Source: an uncultured Methylocystaceae bacterium (GTDB lineage: Bacteria > Pseudomonadota > Alphaproteobacteria > Rhizobiales > Beijerinckiaceae). From it: a stretch of 64,000 nt of DNA. This document shows positions 25,275 to 33,881 of the stretch, piece by piece. Each line of letters starts with the position of its first letter. Within the stretch, counting starts at the first letter, position 1. The translations under genes were made by a program, and so were the position numbers. The stretch covers positions 62,001 through 126,000 of the forward strand of contig CAIQCB010000035.1 in assembly GCA_903870245.1 (NCBI GenBank), written 5' to 3'. The notes under the pieces were generated by a model. That model was not told the DNA's origin. It did not search any database and worked only from the letters and a program-made list of their open reading frames with translations.

Positions 25275-25763
25275 GTGGCCGGTAAAAAACAACTTCAAAA
25301 GATTATCGCCTTATACCGGGTCAAGACAGGAGAAACAGAACTCGACCCGAAGAAAATGGCTGAGTTTGCCGTTAAAAACGGTGTCGAATTACCCCGGCCA
25401 AAAGACCCCTTCGAAATCCTTGCGCATGAAATCAGCATGGCGGCTCGCGAAGATTTGCGCCGCGATGAAAAGACCAAGAGGACTTACCGAGCCTACCACT
25501 CTTTGCCTATTCATCATGCAGACGGGCAAGTCTCTTTCGTCTTTGTTGACATCGAAGATGCCACACGGCCTCAGATGCATCGATCGCTGAATAAGCGCCG
25601 CGAGCAAATGATTGGCGACGCCGTTCGCCTCACTGATGATGCCGACCGCTGGAACTCGCAACATCCTGATCTGGAACCAATCCAAATCCCGCTCGACTTT
25701 GGTCCTGACGTTGAATGGCGAAAGGCGGCGGAAGCGCCGGAGGAAGAGGAAGAAACATCCTAA
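25275..25763 (+). CDS. Uncharacterised partner of the XRE-ImmA protein
   Basis: A 162-aa soluble protein starting at a GTG with AAGGAG seven bases upstream, 11 bp after the XRE-ImmA stop, so the two are surely co-transcribed. The N-terminus is basic (AGKKQLQKIIALYRVKTG), the middle has DPFEILAHEISMAAREDLRR and a TYRAYHSLPIHHADGQVSFV strand pair, and the tail is acidic (EEEEE). No domain is recognised. By position it could be the effector or target controlled by the XRE-ImmA protein. Its stop overlaps the end of the converging small gene. Confidence 0.75.
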   Translation: MAGKKQLQKIIALYRVKTGETELDPKKMAEFAVKNGVELPRPKDPFEILAHEISMAAREDLRRDEKTKRTYRAYHSLPIHHADGQVSFVFVDIEDATRPQMHRSLNKRREQMIGDAVRLTDDADRWNSQHPDLEPIQIPLDFGPDVEWRKAAEAPEEEEETS

Positions 25764-26026
25764 TTGGATTTTTTCCAACGGGCCTGCGCCGCTAAATGGG
25801 CAATTTCTGACCGCTGATCGGGGGTAAGCGCCTTGGCCCTCGCCGGGCCACCTGCGGCCCCGCCTTTCCTAGCTCTCGCAACCTTAGGCGCGTCTGGGGC
25901 GGCCTGAGTTTCCCCTGTCGCCGCGTCGATTACGAACTTGGCAAGCTGGTTGGTATCGCGGGGGCGTTTAGAAGCTTTCATTGCCCACATTTTCCCGGCG
26001 AACTCGCTCAATTTCCGCTTCGACAT
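25760..26026 (-). CDS. Small basic protein of unknown function
   Basis: An 88-aa basic protein. Its C-terminus, GPARAKALTPDQRSEIAHLA followed by AQARW, is a pattern seen repeatedly in short alphaproteobacterial proteins (G-x-A-R-A-x-x-L-T-x-x-(Q/R)-R-x-E-I-A). The N-terminal part (KLSEFAGKMWAMKASKRPRD) is helical. It may be a nucleic-acid-associated small protein, but nothing is demonstrated. It overlaps the end of the upstream Cys-rich ORF on the same strand by about 60 bp in a different frame. A GTG at 26029 is an alternative start. Confidence 0.6.
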   Translation of the reverse strand: MSKRKLSEFAGKMWAMKASKRPRDTNQLAKFVIDAATGETQAAPDAPKVARARKGGAAGGPARAKALTPDQRSEIAHLAAQARWKKSN

Positions 26027-26216
26027 CACCCCTCACCGCCGGAGGAAGCCACACCACATCACTTGGCATGGCGTCGGACATTTTCGGACAGTACGTGGGG
26101 GCATTGTTTACATACTTAGTGCCCGTCAGGAGCTTGCATGGGCCACCGCTGAGCGACCATCCATTTTTAGTCTTTGTGGCGCAGAAAGAGCATTTGGGGC
26201 ATTGGGTTACAGTCAT
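25968..26216 (-). CDS. Small Cys-rich protein
   Basis: An 82-aa ORF with a possible zinc-ribbon: C-P-K-C near residue 5, a further Cys in CATK, then G-P-C-K and Y-C-P-K about 30 residues on. The N-terminus TVTQCPKCSFCATKTKNGW suggests a short metal-binding knuckle. It overlaps the following small gene on the same strand, which implies translational coupling if both are real. No ribosome site is evident, which lowers confidence. It lies 54 bp inside the right terminal repeat. Confidence 0.5.
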   Translation of the reverse strand: MTVTQCPKCSFCATKTKNGWSLSGGPCKLLTGTKYVNNAPTYCPKMSDAMPSDVVWLPPAVRGDVEAEIERVRRENVGNESF

Positions 26217-26269
26217 AAATTGAAAAGTAGCACATGCGCTTGGTTGTTTCCACACCCGTCAACCCCGGC

Positions 26270-26292
26270 AAATTTCAAACTGACCCACTGCC
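26270..26292 (-). repeat. Right terminal inverted repeat (IRR)
   Basis: Ends ACTGACCCACTGCC. It is the reverse complement of the left repeat with a single mismatch at the third base from the tip. Confidence 0.92.
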
Positions 26293-26300
26293 GACAAATT
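26293..26300. repeat. Target-site duplication, right copy
   Basis: GACAAATT, identical to 22845-22852. Confidence 0.9.
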
Positions 26301-26745
26301 CACTCGCCGCCTCTTGTTTCGGCTCCGCGCGGCCGTATCTCAAGACCATTATCGAGCAAGCGGTGCGGCGGATTGTGGCTTTGCGGCGATAGCTAGCTGG
26401 CTTTAACCTTATAGCTTGGGGCGCCTAGCATGCGATTGTTGGCTTCGCCGCCATGCCTTTTTCCCGGAAACGCGCCTTATGACATGTGCCAATACGCTGT
26501 CCGGGGATGCTCCAGGTCTCCGAATGTGTCATGTGCATCCGCCGCTCATCAAGGCGGCATGTGACCGCCTAACGCCGGACATGCGCCGATTCCGGGCTCT
26601 GTGGCTTGCAAGCGCCCGCGGAATTCGGCAATCCTCTGGTTTGTCGAAGCTGATCGCTGGCGGTTCGATAGGATCATAACGTTTTTTTGCCGAGCCGGCC
26701 TTGCCGGCGCTTTTCAATGAACGCGAACTTCAGGATGGTGACAAA
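26301..26745. other. Intergenic region right of the mobile element
   Basis: 445 bp of host DNA between the element and the TelA-like gene. An ORF at 26416-26679 (forward, 87 aa) has no recognisable motif or ribosome site and is not supported. The promoter of the downstream cassette should lie here, but I see no clear box. Confidence 0.4.
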
Positions 26746-27921
26746 ATGACGACGACCCTGACGAAAACGCCGATCCAGTATCTCGATAAAGCGACCGACA
26801 CCTTGCGAGATCTTGGTATTGCGCCGGTCAAACCGGATTTTACGCCGATCAACGCCCTGCTCGAAAAAATCACCGATCTCGACAAGGACCGGGTCGCCGT
26901 CATCGCCCGCACGCTCGGACAAACAGAAGTGTTCAACGAAGTCGTACGCGACCAGACGCAGGCGATGGACATCGGCCAGCGTTATGAAACGATCGCAAAG
27001 TCCTTCAATTCGATCCGCGATGACGCCAAATCGATGGTCGATCAGTTGGAAGACGGCAAGGTGGACATTTTCGAACGTGTAGCGAATGTCTGGATGAAAG
27101 TGGCGCGTGGCGACATCGCCCAGCGCTTCGACGATATTCGCAACACCTATCTCGACGTCACCAAATCGACCAAGGATCAGATCGTGCGCGAGGCGCGCAT
27201 TCTCGACGCCTATCACGACTTTCGCGGCGCCCTGAAACAATCGCAGGTGCTGGCGCTCGAAGTGCTAAAGACCGCAGAGGGCAAACTCGACGAATCCAAA
27301 AAAATTCTTGCCGAAGCCGCCGATACGCTCGCCAATTACAAGGGCGAAGACCTTGCCGAGCGCGCGCGCCTCGAACTGACGCGCGATGAAAAACTCCGTG
27401 ATTTGCAGAATCAGGACAAGCGCTACCAGATCGCCAAGGATCTCGCCGATAATCTGACGATCAGCTACAATACTTCGGAAGTCATCATGGCGCGACTTCA
27501 ACAGACGACAAACGCCAAGGAGAGAGTCTACGCGCAAGCGGTGAGCTTTTTCTCGACAAACGACTCCGTGCTGACGGCGTTGAAGGCTTCTTTCACCGGC
27601 CTTGTGGGGCTGCATGAATCCACGCAGACCCTCAACACGATGAAGGAAGGCGTGTCGCGCAGCATCGAGGTGCTCTCGGAGCTTGGCGACAAGGTGCAGG
27701 AAGCGGCGACGCGCGCGGGTTATGGACCGACCATTCGTTCTGACGCCGTTATCAAGCTGGTCGACTCGGTGACAAATTTTCAGGAAAAAACCCTGACCAT
27801 CGTCGATGAAATGCGCAAACTCTCCACCCAGAATTCGGAGGAGATCAGGGCGGCGGTTGAGGACGGCCGGAAACGCATTGAAACGCTGATCCTCGAAGGC
27901 AAGACACTCGCCAATGTCTGA
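26746..27921 (+). CDS. TelA-like (toxic anion resistance family) helical protein
   Basis: A 391-aa, almost entirely alpha-helical, soluble protein. The C-terminal half follows the TelA/toxic-anion-resistance layout: repeated Leu/Gln helices, ISYNTSEVIMARLQQTTNAK, then a long helix ending in IVDEMRKLSTQNSEEIRAAV and ending R-K-R-I-E. TelA proteins are linked to tellurite and cell-envelope stress resistance, by an unclear mechanism. I chose ATG 26746 (AGGATGG upstream) over a TTG at 26701. Its stop overlaps the next start by 8 bp, so translation is coupled. No ter genes are nearby. Confidence 0.7.
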   Translation: MTTTLTKTPIQYLDKATDTLRDLGIAPVKPDFTPINALLEKITDLDKDRVAVIARTLGQTEVFNEVVRDQTQAMDIGQRYETIAKSFNSIRDDAKSMVDQLEDGKVDIFERVANVWMKVARGDIAQRFDDIRNTYLDVTKSTKDQIVREARILDAYHDFRGALKQSQVLALEVLKTAEGKLDESKKILAEAADTLANYKGEDLAERARLELTRDEKLRDLQNQDKRYQIAKDLADNLTISYNTSEVIMARLQQTTNAKERVYAQAVSFFSTNDSVLTALKASFTGLVGLHESTQTLNTMKEGVSRSIEVLSELGDKVQEAATRAGYGPTIRSDAVIKLVDSVTNFQEKTLTIVDEMRKLSTQNSEEIRAAVEDGRKRIETLILEGKTLANV

Positions 27922-28879
27922 CGCTCCCGCGCCCGACTCTCCGCAGACGACCCCGGTCGTCGAGGAGGCAAAACTTGATGATCTGATGCTGGCGATGGAT
28001 GTCGTCGATACGCTGCGTCACGATCAGAGATTGGTCGAAAAAGAGCTTGTCGCCGGCTATAGCGACGAGGCGCTGATCGAGCGGCTGCGTGAGCTGTATC
28101 AAGGACAGGGGATCAAGGTCTCCGACGAGGTGCTGGCGGAAGGGGTCAAGGCGTTGCGCGAAAAGCGCTTCACCTACGCCGGCTCGGCGGAAGGACTGGG
28201 CCGCACGCTCGCCCTGATGTGGATCGACCGCTCGCGCCTGGGCAAATTTCTTCTCATCGGTTTGCTGGCGATCTCCGGCGCCTGGGCGGCGAATTATTAT
28301 TTCGTCACCCGGCCGCAGCAAATTGCCCAAATGCAGGCGCGCGAGGAGATTTCCGAAACGCTGCCGAAGGCGCTGAAATCGGCCTATGACGAAATCCTCG
28401 GCGAGGCGAAGGTCGACCAGGCGAAAACCTATGCCGCCCGGTTACTCGCCGACGGCAATACGGCGCTGGCGCATAACGATGTCGAGGCCGCACGCAAGGC
28501 CGCGAGCGACTTGCAGTCTTTCCTGAAGGAATTGCGGGCCGAATTCACCCTCAAGATCGTGAATCGTCCCGGCGAGGCGAGCGGCGTCTGGCGCAAGCCG
28601 GAGATCAATCCTCAGGGCCGCAACGATTATCTGATCGTGGAAGCGGTCGCGTCGGACGGACGCGTAATGCCGCGCGCGATTAAAAGCGAAGAAACCGGCG
28701 TCACCTCGACGGTGACGAAATGGGGCGTGCGCGTCAGCCGTGACGTTTATCAGCGCGTGCTGGCCGACAAACGACAGGACGGCATTATCTCGGAAAATGT
28801 CGTTGGGGAAAAGCGCCGGGGCGAACTCGACGTCGATTACAAGATGCCCGTCCTCGGCGGCACAATAACCAAATGGTGA
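27914..28879 (+). CDS. DUF6384 family membrane protein
   Basis: A 321-aa protein. The N-terminal segment (LDDLMLAMDVVDTLRHDQRL, then LIERLRELYQGQGIKVSDEV) matches the DUF6384 pattern from memory of alphaproteobacterial members. One transmembrane helix (about 112-130, LIGLLAISGAWAANYYF) separates a cytosolic N-terminal third from a larger domain with a coiled-coil stretch and a beta-rich C-terminus (SEETGVTSTVTKWGVRVSRD). Its function is unknown. It is coupled to the TelA-like gene by an 8-bp overlap and followed 7 bp later by the coiled-coil gene. Confidence 0.72.
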   Translation: MSDAPAPDSPQTTPVVEEAKLDDLMLAMDVVDTLRHDQRLVEKELVAGYSDEALIERLRELYQGQGIKVSDEVLAEGVKALREKRFTYAGSAEGLGRTLALMWIDRSRLGKFLLIGLLAISGAWAANYYFVTRPQQIAQMQAREEISETLPKALKSAYDEILGEAKVDQAKTYAARLLADGNTALAHNDVEAARKAASDLQSFLKELRAEFTLKIVNRPGEASGVWRKPEINPQGRNDYLIVEAVASDGRVMPRAIKSEETGVTSTVTKWGVRVSRDVYQRVLADKRQDGIISENVVGEKRRGELDVDYKMPVLGGTITKW

Positions 28880-28886
28880 GACCGTC

Positions 28887-30314
28887 ATGATCTCGGGTTT
28901 CGAAGCTCTTCAATCGATTGATCGGGCCTATGCGCAGATACGCGATGAAGAGATGCGTCTCGACGACCGACTTCGCGCGGTTTCCGGCGAGGCGGCGCGT
29001 CTTCGCCAGGAGCGACTTGCGCAGTTGCACAGGCTGGCGGAATTGAAATTCCGTATGCTGAAATCCGGAGAACTGGCGCGCGAGCTGGATATGGCCGAGC
29101 GAGAGGTGCGACGCCTTCTCGACGAGGCCGAGCGCGAAAACGCCCAGACCGCCGCCGAGCATGAGAGAGCGGCGGCCGCCCTGAAGAAAGCCGAGGCGAC
29201 GCGCGCTGTATGCGCAGCGGAGTTCGAAGCCGCCGCTCGGGCGTTGCTGGAATTCGAAACTGCGCAACAGCCGGATATCGTCCGTCAAGCCAAGTGGGTT
29301 GCGCTGTCTGGAGAAGCGGAGAACGCCGAAAAGATCTGGCAGGAGGCCGAACGCAAAACGCGCCAGGCGGAAGAAGACCGGGAGACCAAGCGCACGCCAT
29401 ACGAAAACGATCCGCTCTTCGTCTATTTATGGAAACGACATTTCGGCTCGTCGGCTTATCGCAGCGGTGGCCTCGTGCGCTACTTCGACGGGCTGATCGC
29501 GCGCATGATCAATTATACCGAGGCGCGCGCCAACTACACCATGCTCAACCAGATTCCCGAGCGGTTGCGGGCGCATGTCGATAAATTGAAAACCGGTCTC
29601 GACGCCCTGCGTCAGGAAATCGCCAATTTCCGTCAGGAGCGTCTGCTCGCCGCCGGCGCCGGACCATTGCAGGAACGGGTGAGGCAGGCGCTGGCGGCCC
29701 GCGACGAGAGCGAAGCGGAGGTCGCGCGACGTCAGAAAGAATACGCCGAAGCCGAAGAAAAATTCGATGCGATCATCGGCAAGAATAACAACGGCCTGTT
29801 GGCGCGCGCAATTCAGCTTATGGTCGACAATGACTCGCGCGACGATGTGGTCACACTGTATCGCGAAGCGGAGCGCACGCGTTCGAACGAGGACAAGGAA
29901 ATTGTCGCGCAGATTGATCAGCTCACCCGCCAGCTTGGCAAGGCGGAAACTGATATGGCCGAGATCCGAACGCAGATTCGGGATCTGGATGGGCGACGAG
30001 ACCAACTCGAATACGCCCGCGACTCTTTCCGGCGCCGGCGCTATGATTATCCCGGCTCAACTTTTCGTAACGAGGCCGCCATCAATGACGTTCTCGGCGG
30101 CATCCTCAGCGGCATGATTCAGGGCGCCGTGCTCGAACAGGTTCTGCAACAAGGCTATCGTCAGCCCCCCTCGATCGATTGGGGCGGCGGTTATCATCCT
30201 GGTCCGATGTTTCCGCCGGGCGGATTTTCGGGCGATGGAGATATATTCGACGGCGGCGGTTTCGGTGGCGGCGGCGGGTCGGGGGACGGGTTCGACACCG
30301 GCGGTTCGTTTTGA
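28887..30314 (+). CDS. Coiled-coil protein with glycine-rich tail
   Basis: A 475-aa protein. Residues 1-390 are dominated by Glu/Arg/Ala/Gln heptads, predicting long coiled coils. A short conserved-looking stretch at about 175-215 (DPLFVYLWKRHFGSSAYRSG) breaks the coil. The last 90 residues are low complexity, rich in Gly, Pro and Phe, with a FDGGGFGGGGGSGDGFDTGG ending, similar to the Gly-rich tails of TPM-type proteins. No signal peptide is seen. It is the third member of the cassette and is followed by a strong terminator. I cannot assign a function. Confidence 0.7.
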   Translation: MISGFEALQSIDRAYAQIRDEEMRLDDRLRAVSGEAARLRQERLAQLHRLAELKFRMLKSGELARELDMAEREVRRLLDEAERENAQTAAEHERAAAALKKAEATRAVCAAEFEAAARALLEFETAQQPDIVRQAKWVALSGEAENAEKIWQEAERKTRQAEEDRETKRTPYENDPLFVYLWKRHFGSSAYRSGGLVRYFDGLIARMINYTEARANYTMLNQIPERLRAHVDKLKTGLDALRQEIANFRQERLLAAGAGPLQERVRQALAARDESEAEVARRQKEYAEAEEKFDAIIGKNNNGLLARAIQLMVDNDSRDDVVTLYREAERTRSNEDKEIVAQIDQLTRQLGKAETDMAEIRTQIRDLDGRRDQLEYARDSFRRRRYDYPGSTFRNEAAINDVLGGILSGMIQGAVLEQVLQQGYRQPPSIDWGGGYHPGPMFPPGGFSGDGDIFDGGGFGGGGGSGDGFDTGGSF

Positions 30315-30338
30315 AAGCTTAAGCTCAAGAAAAAATAA

Positions 30339-30370
30339 ACGGCCGGAGCAATCCGGCCGTTTTTATTTAA
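30339..30370 (+). terminator. Rho-independent terminator after the three-gene cassette
   Basis: ACGGCCGGA (30339-30347) pairs perfectly with TCCGGCCGT (30352-30360) around a GCAA loop, followed by TTTTATTTAA. A-rich sequence on the other side lets it also serve the converging petC gene. Confidence 0.88.
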
Positions 30371-30385
30371 TTTTTACGCTCGCGA

Positions 30386-31276
30386 TTAATGCGCCACATC
30401 TGACCAGATCTTGCGCTTGGTGAAATACAAAAGCCCCGCGAAGACGATCAGGAAGGAGATCACGCCAAGGCCGATCTTCTTGCGGCTTTCGAGACTGGGC
30501 TCTGACACCCACGCCATGAAAGCGGTCACGTCCCGCGCATATTGGTCGACAGTTTGAGGCGTTCCGTCGTCATAGGTCACGGCTCCATCGGAAAGCGGCG
30601 GCGGCATGCCGATACGCCGGCCAATCATATAAACGTTGTAATACTGACCGTCCGGCACCTTGAAATCCGCCGGCGCCTCCTTGTAGCCTTTCAGCAAGGA
30701 AGCGATGTAGTCAGCGCCATGCTCTTGATAGGAAAAGCCCGGCAATCCGTCGAATAAAAAGGCCGGGAAGCCGCGATGGTATCCGCGGGCCTTGACCAGC
30801 ACCGACATATCCGGCGGATAAGCGCCCGACATAGCCGCGCGCGCCGCCTGTTCATTAGCGAATGGCGGCGGAAAACGATCGCTGGGGCGGCCAGGGCGGT
30901 CGAAATATTCGCCTGAGTCGTTAGGGCCGTCCTTGATCTTGTAGGAGGCGGCGAGATCGGCGACCTCTTTTTCCGACAGTTCGGGGCCGCCGGGCTGACC
31001 AAGGTTGCGGAACGCCAGCATCTTCATTGAATGGCAGGTTGAGCAGACTTCCTTGTAGACTTTGAAGCCGCGCCGCAGTTGCGCCTTGTCAAACCGCCCC
31101 ATAACGCCGGCGAAGCTCCATTCCTGGCGTTCAGGCTTTTCTTCCTCATGGCTGGAGCCGGCGCGCGCCGACGGACACGAGAGCGCAACAAGTCCAAGCG
31201 TTGCGGCGGCCAACGCCGCACGGCGAAGTAACGATTTCCCGGACGAGAGGTTTTTGGTCAAGCGCGGATCAGGCAT
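30386..31276 (-). CDS. petC: Cytochrome c1, bc1 complex
   Basis: A protein of about 296 aa. After a signal sequence ([17 protein letters not shown], cleavage near ARAG), the heme c site CSTCH lies at about residue 80, and the distal methionine ligand is in the [11 protein letters not shown] region, as is typical. A C-terminal transmembrane anchor ([17 protein letters not shown]) precedes a short basic tail. It carries electrons from the Rieske protein to soluble cytochrome c in the ubiquinol:cytochrome c reductase. The start at 31276 has GGAG upstream and overlaps the cytochrome b stop by 8 bp. Third gene of petABC. Confidence 0.95.
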   Translation of the reverse strand: MPDPRLTKNLSSGKSLLRRAALAAATLGLVALSCPSARAGSSHEEEKPERQEWSFAGVMGRFDKAQLRRGFKVYKEVCSTCHSMKMLAFRNLGQPGGPELSEKEVADLAASYKIKDGPNDSGEYFDRPGRPSDRFPPPFANEQAARAAMSGAYPPDMSVLVKARGYHRGFPAFLFDGLPGFSYQEHGADYIASLLKGYKEAPADFKVPDGQYYNVYMIGRRIGMPPPLSDGAVTYDDGTPQTVDQYARDVTAFMAWVSEPSLESRKKIGLGVISFLIVFAGLLYFTKRKIWSDVAH

Positions 31277-32507
31277 GGGACACTCCGCGACCATTGACGG
31301 CGGCTTCGATGGATTCCGGCTCGGGCTCCGTTTTCTCGTTACGACTCAGCCAGGGCAAGATGAATAGAAAATGGAAGAAGTAATAGAAGGTCAGGATGCG
31401 GGCGCACCAGAGGAATACGCCCTCCGCCGGTTGCGAACCAAGATAGCCGAGGCCGACGCAGGCCGCGATGAACACCCAATAGGCCTTGCGGAATTGCGGG
31501 CGGTAGGAGCCAGACTTGACCTTGGAGGTGTCGAGCCATGGCAAGGCGGCAAGGATCAGGATGGATGCGAATAGCGCAATAACGCCTAGCAATTTGCTCG
31601 GGATGGCGCGCAGGATCGCGTAAAAGGGCAGGAAATACCACTCCGGAACGATATGCGGCGGAGTCACCAGCGGATTGGCCTCGATGTAATTGTCCGGATG
31701 TCCAAGATAGTTGGGCACGAAGAAAACCATCCAGGCGTAGAGCACCAGAAACACGCCAATGGCGAAGCCGTCCTTCATCGTTGCGTAGGGCGTAAAAGGA
31801 ACAGTCTCCTTCTCGACGTTTTTAACCTCGACGCCCGCCGGATTGTTTTGGCCTGTCACATGCAGCGCCCAAACATGCAACGCAACGACCGCGACAATGA
31901 TGAATGGCAAAAGGTAGTGCAGAGCGAAGAACCGATTGAGCGTCGCGTTGCCGACGGCGTAATCGCCCAGCAACCATGTGGTGATCGAGGGGCCGACGAC
32001 CGGCAGCGCCGAAAACAGGTTAGTGATGACCGTCGCCGCCCAGAAGGACATCTGCCCCCAGGGCAGAACATAGCCAAGAAAGCCTGTCGCCATCATGATC
32101 ATGAAAATGAAAACGCCGAGAATCCAGAGCACTTCGCGCGGCTCCTTGTAGGAACCGTAATATAGTCCGCGCGAGATGTGGATATAAACGGCCAGAAAGA
32201 ACATTGAGGCGCCATTGGCGTGCGCGTAACGCAGCACCCAGCCCCAGTTCACATCGCGCATGATTTTTTCGACAGAGTCGAAAGCGAGAGTGGTCTCTGG
32301 CGTGTAATGCATGGCCAGCACGATGCCGGTCACGATCTGGGCGACAAGCATAAAGGACAGGATCGCGCCGAAGGTCCACATGTAATTGAGGTTCTTCGGC
32401 GTCGGGTAAGCCACGAAGGAATCGTAGACGAAGCCGAGGATTGGAAGTCGGCGCTCCAGCCATTTGGCGAAGTCGCTCTTGGGCGTATACTGCGATTGTC
32501 CGCTCAT
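31269..32507 (-). CDS. petB: Cytochrome b, bc1 complex
   Basis: A 412-aa eight-helix membrane protein. The two pairs of b-heme histidines sit in helices B and D ([40 protein letters not shown]). The Qo-site [14 protein letters not shown] motif is present, with [19 protein letters not shown] before it. It is the quinone-oxidising core of the bc1 complex, in the middle of the petABC operon, 60 bp after the Rieske gene. Length is typical of alphaproteobacteria (about 400-440). Confidence 0.97.
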   Translation of the reverse strand: MSGQSQYTPKSDFAKWLERRLPILGFVYDSFVAYPTPKNLNYMWTFGAILSFMLVAQIVTGIVLAMHYTPETTLAFDSVEKIMRDVNWGWVLRYAHANGASMFFLAVYIHISRGLYYGSYKEPREVLWILGVFIFMIMMATGFLGYVLPWGQMSFWAATVITNLFSALPVVGPSITTWLLGDYAVGNATLNRFFALHYLLPFIIVAVVALHVWALHVTGQNNPAGVEVKNVEKETVPFTPYATMKDGFAIGVFLVLYAWMVFFVPNYLGHPDNYIEANPLVTPPHIVPEWYFLPFYAILRAIPSKLLGVIALFASILILAALPWLDTSKVKSGSYRPQFRKAYWVFIAACVGLGYLGSQPAEGVFLWCARILTFYYFFHFLFILPWLSRNEKTEPEPESIEAAVNGRGVSHA

Positions 32508-32567
32508 AACTTTTTCCTGGCGTGTTACCGGCGTGAAAACAGATGCGCGTGCGGCTTGCTCGCTGCC

Positions 32568-33101
32568 CTAGCCGATCTTGATTTTCGTGTCCGTCAGAAA
32601 TGCATAATCCGGCACTTCGAGATTACTGGGCGCCGGCCCGCTGCGGATACGACCCGACACATCGTAGGTCGAGCCATGGCAGGGACAAAACCAGCCGTTA
32701 AACTCGCCTTCCTTGCCGGTCGGAATGCAGCCGAGATGAGTGCAGACGCCGACCACCACAAGCCATTCCGGTTTCTTGACGCGGGCGTTGTCGGGCTGCG
32801 GGTCGGGCAGCTCCTTAAGATCGACGCCCTCCGCCGCCTTGATTTCGTCGGCCGTGCGATGTCGGACAAAGACAGGTTTGCCGCGCCATTTGACGGTAAT
32901 GATCTGCCCCGCTGGGACGGCGGCAAGATCGACCTCCGTCGAGGCCAGCGCGCGCGTGGATGCGTCGGGGTTCATTTGAGCGATCAATGGCCAGACCACG
33001 CCGCCAACCGCCACTGCCGCCGCCGCGCCGGTGGCGACGTAGAGGATGTCTCGACGAGATGGTTCCGGTCGGGATTCCGAACTGTCAGCCTTCGTGTTCA
33101 C
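32568..33101 (-). CDS. petA: Rieske iron-sulfur subunit of bc1 complex
   Basis: A 177-aa protein. A twin-arginine-like N-terminus ([20 protein letters not shown]) carries the single membrane helix. The [2Fe-2S] ligands are in CTHLGC (about residues 122-127) and CPCHGS (about 142-147), with the disulfide cysteines included. First gene of the petABC operon, shifting electrons from ubiquinol to cytochrome c1. The 240 bp before trmL hold the divergent promoters. Confidence 0.96.
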   Translation of the reverse strand: MNTKADSSESRPEPSRRDILYVATGAAAAVAVGGVVWPLIAQMNPDASTRALASTEVDLAAVPAGQIITVKWRGKPVFVRHRTADEIKAAEGVDLKELPDPQPDNARVKKPEWLVVVGVCTHLGCIPTGKEGEFNGWFCPCHGSTYDVSGRIRSGPAPSNLEVPDYAFLTDTKIKIG

Positions 33102-33359
33102 GCCCGCTCCCCTGCGCTGGGACCGTCATAAATAACGGTTTCAGTTACGATTTAGGCCCGTCTTGCGACATTGGCATGAAAGTTGGATCGACGGAAGGCC
33201 AACGCCGCCTGCAGTCTGATAAGTTTGTAGTCCTTTTGACGCGTAACTTCGCGCTTGTCCACATGCGGCGGGCCGGAATCGCCGCTGATTTTCGCCATAT
33301 TTCGTTCCCATTGGATTTGCGCGTCGTTTTGACGCAAACTTGTGTTCAAGCATGGTCCC

Positions 33360-33881
33360 ATGGCCGCGACGCCCCTGACCCTCGCCCTGTATCAACCGGA
33401 CATTCCCCAGAACGCCGGCTCGATGTTGCGCAGCTGCGCCTGTTTCGGCTTCGAGGCCGCGATCATCGGTCCGGCCGGATTTCCGGTCACGGACCGGAAT
33501 TTCCGTCGCGCCGGCATGGACTACCTCGACCTGGTCACGATCCGCCGACATGTCTCGTTCGAGACGTTTCAGGCATGGCGCGCAGAGGAGGCCATTATTG
33601 GCGCGCCCCGCCGGTTGATCCTGTTGACCACGAAGGCGACGGCGTCCTATGCCTCGTGTGACTATGGTCCGGGAGACGTCTTGCTCGTTGGACGCGAGAC
33701 ATCCGGCGTGCCAGAGGAAGTGGCCGACGCCGCCGATCTGGCGGTAACAATCCCCATGCGGTCCGGCGCGCGATCGCTGAACGTCGGCGTGGCGGCCGCG
33801 ATCGTGATGAGCGAAGCGCGCCGACAATTTCCGGATCTATCGCCACTCACTCGCAGGATCGACGCCAGTTATGAACCCTGA
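33360..33881 (+). CDS. trmL: tRNA (cytidine/uridine-34-2'-O)-methyltransferase
   Basis: A SPOUT-fold methyltransferase of about 173 aa that modifies the wobble base of tRNA-Leu. Family motifs are LALYQPDIPQNAGSMLRSCA at the N-terminus, LLVGRETSGVPEEV (motif 2) and IPMRSGARSLNVGVAAAIVM (motif 3, SAM-binding trefoil knot). I chose ATG 33360; an in-frame GTG at 33342 is possible. It is the first gene of a tight forward unit with the next membrane protein and hemF. Confidence 0.93.
   Translation: MAATPLTLALYQPDIPQNAGSMLRSCACFGFEAAIIGPAGFPVTDRNFRRAGMDYLDLVTIRRHVSFETFQAWRAEEAIIGAPRRLILLTTKATASYASCDYGPGDVLLVGRETSGVPEEVADAADLAVTIPMRSGARSLNVGVAAAIVMSEARRQFPDLSPLTRRIDASYEP

Larger units (their letters stand above)
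22853..26292. mobile_element. IS1-type mobile element with cargo genes (3,440 bp)
   Basis: The boundaries are set by a 23-bp inverted repeat (22853-22875 and 26270-26292; 22 of 23 bases match; outer bases GGT and GGC) and a perfect 8-bp direct repeat of flanking DNA (GACAAATT). Inside are an IS1-type DDE transposase, an XRE-ImmA gene with a partner, two small overlapping reverse genes, and a hairpin-rich left end. Plain IS1 elements are about 0.7-1.2 kb, so 3.4 kb means extra cargo. Intact ends and an exact duplication imply a recent, single-event insertion between hom and the three-gene cassette. Confidence 0.9.

Noticed and set aside
26416-26679. 87-aa forward ORF beside the mobile element
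   Set aside because: No recognisable domain or ribosome site; overlaps a reverse ORF of similar quality.
26746-27921. Calling this gene a tellurite-resistance determinant
   Set aside because: The similarity is to the TelA-type helical layout only; no ter genes are present and the family's function is unsettled.
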